DNA of 64,000 bases from Spirochaetia bacterium UBA2205. GTDB lineage: Bacteria > Spirochaetota > UBA4802 > UB4802. The translations under genes and the position numbers were made by a program. Position 1 is the stretch's first letter, and the number at the start of each line of letters is the position of its first letter. The stretch covers positions 6,496 to 70,495 of the forward strand of contig DCUV01000041.1 in NCBI GenBank assembly GCA_002328585.1, given 5' to 3'. Positions 11,099 through 19,211 of the stretch are shown here, piece by piece. Under the pieces are notes generated by a model. That model made no database searches and was not told the DNA's origin. It saw only the letters and a list, made by a program, of their open reading frames with translations.

Positions 11099-11404
11099 TC
11101 AATAGTACTATAGTAAATTAATAATAAATAAATTATATTTTTTATATTCAGTTTAGAATGTCAAGATATAAAATGCTAACTATTTTTATAATAAATAGAC
11201 AGTAATTGTTATTGACAGGTGAAAAAAGGTAAATAGGTATAAAATATATTAACTGGCATGAACTAAAATTTGTTGCACTTTTATAATGATTTATAAGTAT
11301 TATAGTTCTGGTATAAACTGTGTACAAAAAGCAATTTTTTCATTTACTATAGAGCAGTTGTGGTATGCTGTCATTATTTTGTAAAAGTTTGTCATGGAGG
11401 CATT
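11099..11404. other. Gene-free AT-rich stretch upstream of pfkA
   Basis: This is the divergent region between pfkA and the FecR-domain gene. It has several TTGACA-like words on both strands, but none has a well-spaced -10 box. No RNA gene or riboswitch was recognised. Confidence 0.4.
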
Positions 11405-11464
11405 ATGCTGTACACAAACTGCGCGGAAATAGTCTCTCCACGTCCTTTGCGCTGTAGAAGATAA
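11405..11464 (+). CDS. Possible 19-residue peptide ORF with strong ribosome site
   Basis: GGAGG at 11396-11400 lies four bases before an ATG that opens a 19-codon frame (MLYTNCAEIVSPRPLRCRR) ending in TAA, 63 bases before the FecR-domain gene. It may be a leader peptide for that gene or a chance frame. There is no similarity I recognise. Confidence 0.3.
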   Translation: MLYTNCAEIVSPRPLRCRR

Positions 11465-11527
11465 TTTGTAGCTGAGTTGATGCTGGCAAAGTGGATGTGA
11501 TAAATTTTATTGAATGGGGTGAATAGC

Positions 11528-12526
11528 ATGAGATATAAAAGTATAATTTTAGTATTGTTTTTGATACTAACTGCATGCTCAAAGAAGGAGGCGGTTGATA
11601 CTATTGTTACCATCAATTCCTTTTTTGGTGAGGTTGCGATTACCTCAAATGAGGGGAATAAGGCTCCTGCTGTTGGCCAAATTCTTTCTATTAATGATAC
11701 AATAGTAACGGGGGCAAACTCTGTCATTGACCTTGTATACCGAAATAGTGGTATTATTCGTGTTAATGAAAATACCACTGTTGTAATAAGCTCACTTGTC
11801 AAAGCTGGTGTGGATGATGTTATTTTAACATTAGAGAAGGGTAAAGCCTTCGTCACATTAGGTAAGTTAAAAAAAGGTGATGGCTTTGCCATAAAAGCAA
11901 AGACCGTTATTGCTGCTGTACGGGGCACTTCATTCAGATTGGTTGCAGATGAAGAAGCTTCCAGAGTTGATGTTGTTTCTGGCAAGGTCATGGTTAAACC
12001 GGTTAATAATGAAACAGTAATTGAAGATATAGAAGTGATAGTAGAAGAAAACCAAACAGTTACTCTGGATACTAAAACTGTTGCAACAATATCTCAAAAG
12101 ATTGATGAGAGTAAAGTTGAGGTAGTAGCAGAACAGGAACAGCAAAAAATTATAGATTCAATAAAAGAAACCATCAAACCTGTTGAAATACCTAAAGAAA
12201 CTGTTAAAGAAATAAAACAGGAGGTTAAAGATATTCCTGTTATTACAACAGTTCAAGAGGAGATTAAACAGGAGATTCAAAAGGTAATTGAAACGGATAA
12301 AGAAGCAAAACAGCATGAAAATGAAGAAAAGTTAAAAAAGGCAGAAGAAGCAAAAGCATTAAAGCTTAAATTAAAAAATGAACAAGAAGCTAAAATTTTG
12401 GCAGAAAAATTAGCAAAGGAAAAAGCTGAGCAGGAAAAGGTTGAAAAAGCGAAAGCTGAACAAGAAAAAGCAGCCAAGGAACAAAAGATTAAAGAGGACA
12501 GGGTTAAAAATATACCAACACTGTAG
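11528..12526 (+). CDS. FecR-domain lipoprotein with C-terminal charged coiled coil
   Basis: A short signal ends in LILTAC (Cys17), a good lipobox, so it is probably membrane anchored by lipid. Residues of about 30-165 form a FecR domain (SFFGEVAITSNEGNKAPAVGQILSINDTIVTG, then IAAVRGTSFRLV and VDVVSGKVMVKP), a fold often used at the envelope. From residue 230 onward a Glu/Lys/Ala-rich helix (KAEEAKALKLKLK, EKLAKEKAEQEKVEKAKAEQ) is a predicted coiled coil. This arrangement is common in spirochaete envelope proteins; its job is unknown. The start at 11528 is preferred to the ATG 18 bases earlier because GGGGTG lies just before it and the signal peptide then begins normally. Confidence 0.75.
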   Translation: MRYKSIILVLFLILTACSKKEAVDTIVTINSFFGEVAITSNEGNKAPAVGQILSINDTIVTGANSVIDLVYRNSGIIRVNENTTVVISSLVKAGVDDVILTLEKGKAFVTLGKLKKGDGFAIKAKTVIAAVRGTSFRLVADEEASRVDVVSGKVMVKPVNNETVIEDIEVIVEENQTVTLDTKTVATISQKIDESKVEVVAEQEQQKIIDSIKETIKPVEIPKETVKEIKQEVKDIPVITTVQEEIKQEIQKVIETDKEAKQHENEEKLKKAEEAKALKLKLKNEQEAKILAEKLAKEKAEQEKVEKAKAEQEKAAKEQKIKEDRVKNIPTL

Positions 12527-12547
12527 TGAATGGTTTAAAAAAATTTG

Positions 12548-12590
12548 AAGCTCCATAGCTATATGCTATTTCATATACTATGGAGCTTTT
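12548..12590 (+). terminator. Hairpin after the FecR gene that contains the next start codon
   Basis: A perfect 11-bp stem (12548-12558 with 12578-12588) encloses a 19-base loop and is followed by T residues, as in an intrinsic terminator. The ATG of the following ABC ATPase (12580) is inside the 3' arm, and no Shine-Dalgarno sequence is visible before it. The hairpin could end the FecR transcript, limit translation of the ATPase, or both. Confidence 0.6.
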
Positions 12591-13350
12591 GCAATTACAT
12601 AATGTATCGTTGTGGCGTAATTCTACAATAATCTTAAAAAATATCAATCTGACTGTTAATACGGGTGATCAATGGGCTGTTCTTGGCCCAAATGGTTCCG
12701 GGAAATCTTTTTTAATGAACATAATTGCCACATTGGTTTTTCCCTCAGATGGACAGGTTGTCATTGCAGGTGAAACATTGGGTGAAGTCAATGTATGGGA
12801 TGTTCGTAAACACATTGGTATTGTCAGTGATTATCTACAAACACACTACCCACAGGAAACCATGGTTGCTGAAGTAGTTGCATCAGGATTTTTCAGCAGC
12901 ATGGGCTTATACCAGGAGCTATCGCCTGCCATGGAACAAAAAGCATTGACGATTTTACAGTCACTAGAATTAGCACACTATGCGCAAACGCCGTTTGGCA
13001 AGCTTTCGTATGGGGAGCAAAAACGTGTACTCATTGGGCGGGCACTTGTTTATGATCCGGATATTCTTATCCTGGATGAACCATGCAATGGTCTGGATAT
13101 AAAGACGCGCGAAGAATTTTTGCAGCAATTAACCATGTTGATTAAAACAGGTAAACATATTATTTATGTTACGCATCATGTTGATGAAATAATGCCATGG
13201 ATAAACAGGGTGCTGCTTTTGAATAATGGGCAATGTATGTATGCCGGCACTAAAAATATTTTGCTCAATGAAGGTGTCATAAGTAAGGTCATGGGATGTT
13301 CTGTAGGTATCTTTCAACATAATTCGCGCATTTTTTCTTATGTTAAATAA
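12580..13350 (+). CDS. ABC transporter ATPase of the YlmA/ModF-like type
   Basis: A single nucleotide-binding domain. Walker A GPNGSGKS is at about residues 34-41, and IGIVSDYLQTHYPQETMVAEVVASGFFSSMG is a helical region seen in the YlmA-type group. The signature LSYGEQKR is at about 143-150, Walker B ILILDEPCNGLD at about 164-175, and the switch His is in YVTHHVDE. No permease is adjacent, and members of this group are often orphan ATPases. The ATG lies in the arm of a hairpin and lacks a ribosome site, so the true start may be a few codons further in (TTG codon 4). Confidence 0.8.
   Translation: MELLQLHNVSLWRNSTIILKNINLTVNTGDQWAVLGPNGSGKSFLMNIIATLVFPSDGQVVIAGETLGEVNVWDVRKHIGIVSDYLQTHYPQETMVAEVVASGFFSSMGLYQELSPAMEQKALTILQSLELAHYAQTPFGKLSYGEQKRVLIGRALVYDPDILILDEPCNGLDIKTREEFLQQLTMLIKTGKHIIYVTHHVDEIMPWINRVLLLNNGQCMYAGTKNILLNEGVISKVMGCSVGIFQHNSRIFSYVK
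12919..12926 (+). repeat. Near-match to the iterated word (CTATCGCC)
   Basis: Eight of nine core bases, with G replacing the leading A, inside the ABC ATPase gene. Confidence 0.5.
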
Positions 13351-13414
13351 AAATAGATAGTAAAAACCTACCTGCCTTGGATTGCTTGACGGTTTGTAAA
13401 TTTTTTTCATTAAA

Positions 13415-13442
13415 CAATACGGCCGAGTAATCAGCCGTATTG
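13415..13442. terminator. Hairpin between convergent genes
   Basis: A perfect 9-bp stem (13415-13423 with 13434-13442) around a 10-base loop lies between the ends of the ABC ATPase and trxA genes. A clear T-run is missing on both sides, so terminator strength is uncertain. Confidence 0.5.
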
Positions 13443-13458
13443 ATATAACGGTAGGGAG

Positions 13459-13770
13459 TTATTGGAGTCTTCGCTTCAAGACCTCTTCGGGCTGTACGCC
13501 AACCATACGGTCAATTTCTTTACCATTATCAAAAAGTATAAGAGTTGGTATAGCGCTTATGCCAAACTTTTGGGCAGTACCATGATTTACATCGGTATTG
13601 CATTTCACTATTTTTGCATTGATGCCATTTGATACAAGCCTTTCTAATATTGGTGTTTGTAATCTGCAGGGCCCGCACCATGGAGCCCAAAAATCAACCA
13701 GTACTTTTCCGCTTGTTTGCAACACTGATGAGTCAAATGTTGCATCGGTAACTTCCTGAATTAAAGCCAT
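13459..13770 (-). CDS. trxA: Thioredoxin
   Basis: A small dithiol reductant of cytosolic proteins. The active site is FWAPWCGPC at about residues 27-35. The cis-proline loop is ISAIPTLILF near residue 73, and the C-terminal helix is shortened but present. At 103 residues it is normal. GGAGGCT stands before the ATG, and a good promoter lies about 35 bases upstream. It is the likely electron donor for the MsrB-MsrA fusion and for the arsenate reductase in this window, although this is inferred. Confidence 0.93.
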   Translation of the reverse strand: MALIQEVTDATFDSSVLQTSGKVLVDFWAPWCGPCRLQTPILERLVSNGINAKIVKCNTDVNHGTAQKFGISAIPTLILFDNGKEIDRMVGVQPEEVLKRRLQ

Positions 13771-13803
13771 TAAAGAGCCTCCGTTATTGAGATATATATT
13801 AAG

Positions 13804-13832
13804 AATATAATAAAATTCTTAAATAATGACAA
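13804..13832 (-). promoter_or_regulatory. Candidate sigma-70 promoter of trxA
   Basis: On the minus strand TTGTCA (13827-13832) is followed after 17 bases by TATATT (13804-13809), each a five-of-six match. Transcription would begin near 13797. Confidence 0.55.
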
Positions 13833-13847
13833 CAAAAATATTTTATT

Positions 13848-13856
13848 GGCGATAGT
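13848..13856 (-). repeat. Iterated word ACTATCGCC
   Basis: Exact intergenic copy, about 16 bases upstream of the trxA -35 box. Confidence 0.8.
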
Positions 13857-14094
13857 GATTGGCAATTTTTTTTAAATTTATAAAATCAAAGAGTGTATAA
13901 CGAAAATTAATGTTTGATACATTTTTGAATAAAAACTATTGGTATAACCATATTTTTTTATTACTTATGGGGTGCGGAGGATATTTTTTTGATGTCGATA
14001 ATTTTTCTTGAAAATAAAACACTATTTTTGTATAGTATCATTGATGAGTGCCAGGGATAAAATATTGAAAGATAAACATAAAAAGGGGGATACT

Positions 14095-14808
14095 ATGCCG
14101 TCAGCTCGTTCTACGTTAACACCAGATGTTAAACGACAGATTGTTAAAATTATTGATGATCGTATCAATGAGGTTCATGTAACAAAAGAAGATTTTTCAG
14201 AGTTAAAATCTATTGTTAAGGATATTGCAAAAGCTCAAAAAGAGTTAACACAGGCACAGAAGAAGACTGAGCAGCAGGTTGCAGAGTTAACACAGGCACA
14301 GAAGAAGACTGAGCAACGAGTAGCAGAGTTAGCTGAAGCTCAAAAAGAGCTTGCTGATGCTCAAAAACGTACTGAAATAGAAGTTAAAAGTCTTGTAGTA
14401 GGATTACATGATACAAGAGTAGAATTAGGAGGGTTATCAAGAAGTTTTAGCTATGCATTTGAAAATGAAGCATATAGGCATTTGCCTGTGATACTGAAGG
14501 AAAAGTATGGATATACTATCACAGAGCGTATAGTAAGAGCAGAAATAGGTGGAAAAGAAATAAATTTTTTTGCCAGAGCAACGAAAGATGGTAAAGAGGT
14601 TTTCATAGTAGGAGAATCCAAAATACGATTAGAATCTACCTGGCGGAAAGATGTTTTTTCTGAACTTGAAGATAAGGTGAATGCTGTAAAAACTGAATTT
14701 GGTGATGTTGAGGTTGTACGATTACTGGTTACTCATTTTGCCAAAAAAGATTTTCTGGATGAAGCTGAAAAGATGAGTGTTATTGTTGTGCAAAGTTATC
14801 AGTGGTGA
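14095..14808 (+). CDS. Coiled-coil protein with PD-(D/E)XK nuclease-like C-terminal domain
   Basis: Residues of about 30-110 form a coiled coil built on ELTQAQKKTEQ-type 14-residue units. The C-terminal half has GGLSRSFSYAFENEAYRHLP, then EINFFARATKDGKEVFIVGESKIRLE, where E-x(n)-G-E-S-K matches the acidic/E-x-K core of the PD-(D/E)XK fold seen in COG5493/DUF3782-like proteins. Function is unknown; DNA cleavage is possible but unproven. The ATG at 14095 follows AAGGGGGATACT, an excellent ribosome site, so a longer in-frame extension upstream is rejected. A paralogue with the same plan lies at 41932-42837. Confidence 0.7.
   Translation: MPSARSTLTPDVKRQIVKIIDDRINEVHVTKEDFSELKSIVKDIAKAQKELTQAQKKTEQQVAELTQAQKKTEQRVAELAEAQKELADAQKRTEIEVKSLVVGLHDTRVELGGLSRSFSYAFENEAYRHLPVILKEKYGYTITERIVRAEIGGKEINFFARATKDGKEVFIVGESKIRLESTWRKDVFSELEDKVNAVKTEFGDVEVVRLLVTHFAKKDFLDEAEKMSVIVVQSYQW
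14242..14325 (+). repeat. Two 42-bp in-frame tandem units
   Basis: Units at 14242-14283 and 14284-14325 differ at a few positions and encode ELTQAQKKTEQQVA and ELTQAQKKTEQRVA. They extend the coiled coil by two 14-residue steps. Confidence 0.8.
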
Positions 14809-14859
14809 TTATCGGTGATAGCAAGATACGATGTAACAGTAAATGATCTTAGTATTAAT

Positions 14860-14941
14860 GCAATGACATCCTGATCAATAGCGAAGAATCTCCTTTATAA
14901 ACAAACAGATTCTTCGGAACTGCATCTATCAGAATGACAAT
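14860..14941. repeat. Intergenic inverted repeat, MITE-like (GAATGAC family)
   Basis: A 10-bp perfect inverted pair (14882-14891 with 14907-14916) is centred in a longer imperfect palindrome. Its ends read TGACATCCTGAT and ATCAGAATGACA. Such GTCAT...ATGAC elements are common non-coding interspersed repeats in environmental bacteria. It sits between the PD-(D/E)XK-like gene and the cupin gene. Confidence 0.6.
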
Positions 14942-15065
14942 GCTGGACGTGTCATCATAAATTATATGATGGAGTGGTTTCAGGATATCTGATAATTATT
15001 TTGATTCTGGATAAAATCCGGAAGGGGAATGGCTAATAATTATATTTTTTTATAGGAGAATACCC

Positions 15066-15335
15066 ATGAAAATTACTGTTGAAAAAATAAAGGAAGATGT
15101 TCTTAAAAAACAAGGCATATTGTCATGGCCGATATGGCAGAAGGAGATATCCGATTTCGATTGGTTTTATGATACAACCGAGCAATTTTATGTTCTTGAG
15201 GGTGAAGTTGAGGTTGATACCGTTGATGGGCACAAGGTGCGATTTGGTGCTGGTGATTTTGTTACCTGTCCAAAAGGTATACAATGTACATGGCATGTGA
15301 AAAAACCAATACGAAAGCACTATAATTTTAAATAG
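15066..15335 (+). CDS. Small cupin protein (DUF861/cupin_3-like)
   Basis: An 89-residue single-domain cupin: WPIWQKEISDFDWFYDTTEQFYVLEGEVEV and GHKVRFGAGDFVTCPKGIQCTWHV correspond to the two cupin motifs. The histidines usual in metal-binding cupins are mostly missing, as in the DUF861 group. Ligand and reaction are unknown. AGGAGAAT precedes the ATG. It is followed 53 bases later by the MORN lipoprotein and may be co-transcribed with it. Confidence 0.8.
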   Translation: MKITVEKIKEDVLKKQGILSWPIWQKEISDFDWFYDTTEQFYVLEGEVEVDTVDGHKVRFGAGDFVTCPKGIQCTWHVKKPIRKHYNFK

Positions 15336-15388
15336 TGTTGATTGTCATATTTTTTGGAAAGTATTTTTTATTTGATGGAGGTTGGAAA

Positions 15389-15919
15389 ATGAAAGGCTAC
15401 AACAGTATAATTGTTGTTTTACTTGTATACGCTCTTTTTTCAGGTTGTGCAACACAGCAAAAAAAAGTGGGATGTATTGAAGGTAAGTGCGACGAGGGGT
15501 ATGGTGTGTATGTCTGGGAAGATGGTACAATGTATGCTGGTAACTTTAAATCAGGCAAGTTTTACGGTCAGGGTACCTATACATGGGCAAATGGTATGAC
15601 ATACACGGGAATTTATGTTAATGGCAAAAGGCATGGCTATGGTGTTATGACATGGCCTGATGGTAGTTCTTACAGAGGAGAATTTTACAACGATGAGATT
15701 ACAGGAAAAGGGAAATATATATATGCTGACGGTAAGATATACACAGGCCCAATGGTAAAGGGTAAAGCTAACGGTATTGGTATATTGGAATGGCCTGATG
15801 GTACACGATATGAAGGTGAGTTTGTCGATAACAGGATGGAGGGCAAAGGAACTCTTATCTATCCTGATGGCCGTACCTTAAAGGGGCGTTTTATTAATGG
15901 CATTTTAGTTAATGAATAG
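15389..15919 (+). CDS. MORN-repeat lipoprotein
   Basis: The signal segment ends in ALFSGC, a lipobox, so the protein is predicted to be lipid-anchored in the envelope. The mature part is about six to seven MORN units of about 23 residues (for example YGVYVWEDGTMYAGNFKSG, GYGVMTWPDGSSYRGEF). These make an elongated beta structure that in other proteins binds lipids or partners. TGGAGGTTGG precedes the ATG at 15389, so the longer upstream frame is not used. Confidence 0.85.
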   Translation: MKGYNSIIVVLLVYALFSGCATQQKKVGCIEGKCDEGYGVYVWEDGTMYAGNFKSGKFYGQGTYTWANGMTYTGIYVNGKRHGYGVMTWPDGSSYRGEFYNDEITGKGKYIYADGKIYTGPMVKGKANGIGILEWPDGTRYEGEFVDNRMEGKGTLIYPDGRTLKGRFINGILVNE

Positions 15920-15974
15920 TGTAGCTTTGTAATAAATTAGTGTACCACAACGGCAATTTATCATTCATCAATAG

Positions 15975-16748
15975 TTAAATCTTATTTCCTTTTTGCTGTG
16001 CAAATAATTTTGCACCTTCCAATGTTTCGCCATTGCGTATGACATCAGTTCCTCTGGCAAATTCTATTTCCAGAGCTTCAGATAATGGCATATTGAAACC
16101 CTTATAAACTGACATCCTGTCACTTCGCATACATTGTTGCGGGAAGGAAGCAATCTTGTGAGCCAATTCCAGTGCTGCCTGTTTTATATCTTTATCTGTA
16201 ACGAGATAGTTGACCAATCCAAACTGATATGCTTCTTCTGCATTAATTTCCCTGCCAGTAATAATTAAATCTAATGCTCTGCTTAATCCAATTAAGCGGG
16301 GCAACCGTTGAGTACCTCCGTCAATAAGTGGAACGCCAAATCGTCTGCAAAACACACCAAATTTAGCAGTCATATCAGCCATGCGAATATCGCACCAGCA
16401 GGCTAATTCCAGCCCCCCTGCCACTGCATACCCTGATATTGCTGCAATAACAGGCTTTGAAAGCAACATGCGCGTTGGTCCAAGAGGCCCATTATCCTTG
16501 ATGTTTGGGTTAAGCCTGTTTTTGCGATGTCCATCCTCTGCAATTGCCAGTAGATCAGCACCGGAACAAAAATTGCCCCCGGCTCCGGTTAAGATTGCAA
16601 CTTTTAAATTTTTGTTGGCATCAAATTGTTGAAAAGCATTACTCAACTCATCGGCAGTATCACGGTCAATGGCGTTACGAACTTTTGGCCTGTTTAGGGT
16701 GATTATCACAATATCATCAACTATCTCATGGAAACTATTACTATTCAT
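15975..16748 (-). CDS. Enoyl-CoA hydratase/isomerase (crotonase family)
   Basis: A 257-residue crotonase. The oxyanion-hole regions are ILTGAGGNFCSGADLLAI (about residues 49-66) and ISGYAVAGGLELACWCDIRMAD (about 104-125). The usual first catalytic Glu of hydratases is not clear: the loop reads FCRRFGVPLIDGGTQRLPRLIG. The family includes isomerases and hydrolases, so the reaction is not certain. A role in beta-oxidation with the acyl-CoA dehydrogenase at 5660-7531 is plausible. It stands alone on the minus strand. Confidence 0.85.
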   Translation of the reverse strand: MNSNSFHEIVDDIVIITLNRPKVRNAIDRDTADELSNAFQQFDANKNLKVAILTGAGGNFCSGADLLAIAEDGHRKNRLNPNIKDNGPLGPTRMLLSKPVIAAISGYAVAGGLELACWCDIRMADMTAKFGVFCRRFGVPLIDGGTQRLPRLIGLSRALDLIITGREINAEEAYQFGLVNYLVTDKDIKQAALELAHKIASFPQQCMRSDRMSVYKGFNMPLSEALEIEFARGTDVIRNGETLEGAKLFAQQKGNKI

Positions 16749-16840
16749 TATCTAATCCTTTCATTGTTTAATTTTGAAACTATTACATTACAAAAAAAAC
16801 TACTTGTTGTCAAATTAATAGTGTAGTGCAAAGATAAAAT

Positions 16841-17650
16841 TTATTGTAATAGTATAAGCGATACCGACATGATAAACATGCCAGAGATAAATCCTAAAAT
16901 TGAATAATGGTGCTCACCATATTTTATTGCTGATGGTAATAATTCATCCACTGATATGAACACCATAATGCCTGCAATACATCCAAATACAATCCCAAAG
17001 ATGGTGTCGGACATGTAGGGTAATAGGATTAAAAAACCTATTAACGCTCCAACAGGTTCTGCTAATCCGGAAATAAAAGAATATACAAAAGCTTTTCTTC
17101 TGCTCTTGGTTGCATGGAATATAGGTACAGCAACAGCAATACCTTCAGGGATGTTATGCAGCGCAATAGCAATTGCAATAGGAATCCCAACTTTTGTATC
17201 ATGGAGAGCAGCAACGAATGTAGCCATACCTTCTGGGAAATTGTGTATTCCAATAGCAAGGGCTGATAAAAGCCCAAGCCTCATAAGCTGCTGCTCCCGG
17301 TTTGTTGCTGGCAGAGGCATAGTTTCAACACGTTTTATTTCATGCGGATTTTCTGCCGATGGAACAATAATATCAATTATTCCTGTTAATGCTATGCCGC
17401 TGAAAAAGGATATTAATGCAAACCAGCCTCCTGCCTTTCCATATTCATGGTGCAATACATCAAATGATTTTGAAAGTATCTCCATCATGGAAACATAGAT
17501 CATTACACCAGCCGAAAATCCCAATGCAAGCGATAGTACCTTTGTATTGGTTTTTTTGCTGATGATTGAGATTGCACTCCCTATACCAGTTGCAAGTCCT
17601 GCTAACAATGTTAAAATGAAGGCAAATACAACATTGGGATTGTGTAGCAT
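16841..17650 (-). CDS. ZIP-family divalent metal transporter (ZupT-like)
   Basis: An eight-helix inner-membrane transporter for zinc or other divalent ions. The two metal-binding helices carry HNFPEGMATFVAAL (about residues 136-149) and HNIPEGIAVAVPIF (about 164-177), the hallmark of ZupT-type ZIPs. The 269-residue length is typical. It starts seven bases after the nitroreductase stop and is probably co-transcribed with it. Confidence 0.9.
   Translation of the reverse strand: MLHNPNVVFAFILTLLAGLATGIGSAISIISKKTNTKVLSLALGFSAGVMIYVSMMEILSKSFDVLHHEYGKAGGWFALISFFSGIALTGIIDIIVPSAENPHEIKRVETMPLPATNREQQLMRLGLLSALAIGIHNFPEGMATFVAALHDTKVGIPIAIAIALHNIPEGIAVAVPIFHATKSRRKAFVYSFISGLAEPVGALIGFLILLPYMSDTIFGIVFGCIAGIMVFISVDELLPSAIKYGEHHYSILGFISGMFIMSVSLILLQ
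17530..17537 (-). repeat. Near-match to the iterated word (ACTATCGC)
   Basis: GCGATAGT preceded by A, eight of nine core bases, in the ZIP gene. Confidence 0.5.
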
Positions 17651-17656
17651 AGTATA

Positions 17657-18427
17657 TTACACTCTTTTTAAAAATCTGTTTTCATCATATCTGATACGGG
17701 GACCATATATCCCGCCGATTGCACGCTTACCGGCAGAGATTACCATGACAACAACAGCGTCCTCTGGTAATTGTAATATTTTTTTTATGAGCTTTGAATC
17801 ATATCCTTCCATGGGACATGAATCATATCCGTACGCACGTAGTGAAAGCATAAGGTTTTGACATGCCAGCGCTGTTGACTTCACTGCCCATATTTTCATA
17901 TGGCAGTGTGAAACTGGTTCATGGATGACAGGAGTCTTTAATCCCCGAATGAAAAAGAGTATCCTTTTTATCAATCCCCATATTCCAAATAATCCTTGAT
18001 TGTAAACAAACGGTACCAGCTTTTTATAATAGGCAATGGCTGATTTTGGCACATTCCCGGCTGCCTCAAAAAGTTGTACCATCTCTTTGGCATGCTCTTT
18101 CCATGTATTTGTTCGTGCAACTGCTACAAACAATGTTGCAGCGCTTTTTGCTGCTATCTGATCAAGGCATGCCTTGTTCATCTGCTGCCGTACTTCTGGG
18201 GTAGCAATGTGATATATCTCCCATGGCTGAAGGTTGGATGAATTTGGTGCCAGCAGTGCATTGCGAAGGCATTGTTGAATTATTTTATCAGGAATTGGTT
18301 CCTTTTCATAAATGCGAACCGATCGTCTGGAATCAATCACTTTTTGGAATTCCTTAGCATCAATCTTTGGTGCTTTTTCGTGGTATCGGAAACCAGGGTC
18401 TTTTGTTAAGATAGTATCGTTACTCAT
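17657..18427 (-). CDS. Nitroreductase-family flavoprotein
   Basis: A 256-residue FMN-dependent NAD(P)H oxidoreductase. RRSVRIYEKEPIPDKIIQQCLRNALLAPNSSNLQPWE (about residues 33-68) is the FMN-binding beginning. ALACQNLMLSLRAYGYDSCPMEGYD (about 190) and the late glycine region (ISAGKRAIGG) complete the fold. A central insertion with hydrophobic residues (FVYNQGLFGIWGLIKRILFFI) is longer than in typical members. The substrate is unknown. AGGAGG precedes the ATG. It is the first gene of a two-gene unit with the ZIP transporter. Confidence 0.85.
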   Translation of the reverse strand: MSNDTILTKDPGFRYHEKAPKIDAKEFQKVIDSRRSVRIYEKEPIPDKIIQQCLRNALLAPNSSNLQPWEIYHIATPEVRQQMNKACLDQIAAKSAATLFVAVARTNTWKEHAKEMVQLFEAAGNVPKSAIAYYKKLVPFVYNQGLFGIWGLIKRILFFIRGLKTPVIHEPVSHCHMKIWAVKSTALACQNLMLSLRAYGYDSCPMEGYDSKLIKKILQLPEDAVVVMVISAGKRAIGGIYGPRIRYDENRFLKRV

Positions 18428-18510
18428 TGTTATTATTCCTCCTGAAAATAGATTTTGTTATTTTGGCGCATTATAATGCGGCCATGCTGTAATCTAAATA
18501 ATTATCCAAT

Positions 18511-18610
18511 ATCCTGAATCAGGGTTCAGGATAACTATCGCCAGCTATTGTCATACCGTATGGATGACCGGATGCCAACCATCGCCAACTCACTTCGCAG
18601 AATTATTATG
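18511..18610. repeat. Intergenic repeat fragment with small hairpin
   Basis: An 8-bp inverted pair (18511-18518 with 18525-18532) is followed directly by an exact ACTATCGCC word and then by TGTCATACCG, GGATGACCGG and similar short words. It resembles the other GAATGAC-type repeats but is too worn to define ends. The rest of the 470-base gap to yhbY holds only AT-rich sequence. Confidence 0.4.
18534..18542 (+). repeat. Iterated word ACTATCGCC
   Basis: Exact intergenic copy upstream of the nitroreductase gene, preceded by A. Confidence 0.8.
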
Positions 18611-18899
18611 CATTTGCAACCATCGTGTAACAATTAATAAAAAAATTATTGCAATAATACTATCATTAATTGTATAGACATTAATTGTTATTATACTGAC
18701 AATGTAATGTCAATTACTAAAAAATAAGGCATATTCAAAACTTTAAATTGTAATACCTCTATGGGTGCAAAACAATGATAAAACTGTTTTTTTTCAAGTT
18801 ATGGATTGAGAAAACAAGCAGTTTTAAAATACCATAAGGTATGTGCGGCAAGAATGTGTGATTGAGCAATTTTAATTTTTTCATTATTTTGAGGGTTGT

Positions 18900-19205
18900 A
18901 TGAATAACATTCACCGCAGAAAAGTTAAATATCTTAAAGCCTGTGCACATGGCTTAAATCCGGCTGTGTTGATAGGTAAGAATGGTCTTTCTAAAGCTGT
19001 ACTCAATGCAATTGATGAAGTGTTATTGTGCCATGAGCTTATTAAGATAAAGTTTATCGATTGCAAAGAAGAGCGCAAAGAATTAGCCCGGCAGATTGTT
19101 GAAAAAACAGGAAGTAATTATATTACCATGATTGGTAATGTGCTTATTATCTACCGCCAACATCCTGAGGCTGACAAGCGCCAATATGAATTGAAGGCTA
19201 TATAA
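18900..19205 (+). CDS. yhbY: CRS1-YhbY domain RNA-binding protein
   Basis: A 101-residue single CRM-domain protein associated with the pre-50S ribosome in other bacteria. It has RKVKYLKACAHGLNPAVLIGKNGLSKAVLNAIDEVLLCHELIKIKF, including the GKNGLS loop (usually GxxG) that contacts RNA, followed by the GNVLIIYR strand. The full length is present. GAGGGTTGT precedes the ATG. It is a single gene converging with the cyclase-like pair. Confidence 0.92.
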   Translation: MNNIHRRKVKYLKACAHGLNPAVLIGKNGLSKAVLNAIDEVLLCHELIKIKFIDCKEERKELARQIVEKTGSNYITMIGNVLIIYRQHPEADKRQYELKAI

Positions 19206-19211
19206 CATCAT

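Noticed and set aside
11392..11991. 199-residue minus-strand ORF
   Set aside because: It is antisense to the FecR-domain lipoprotein, which has a ribosome site and recognisable domain; the reverse frame has neither.
14008..14094. Longer N-terminus for the PD-(D/E)XK-like protein
   Set aside because: No ribosome site and unlike the paralogue; a strong Shine-Dalgarno sits directly before 14095.
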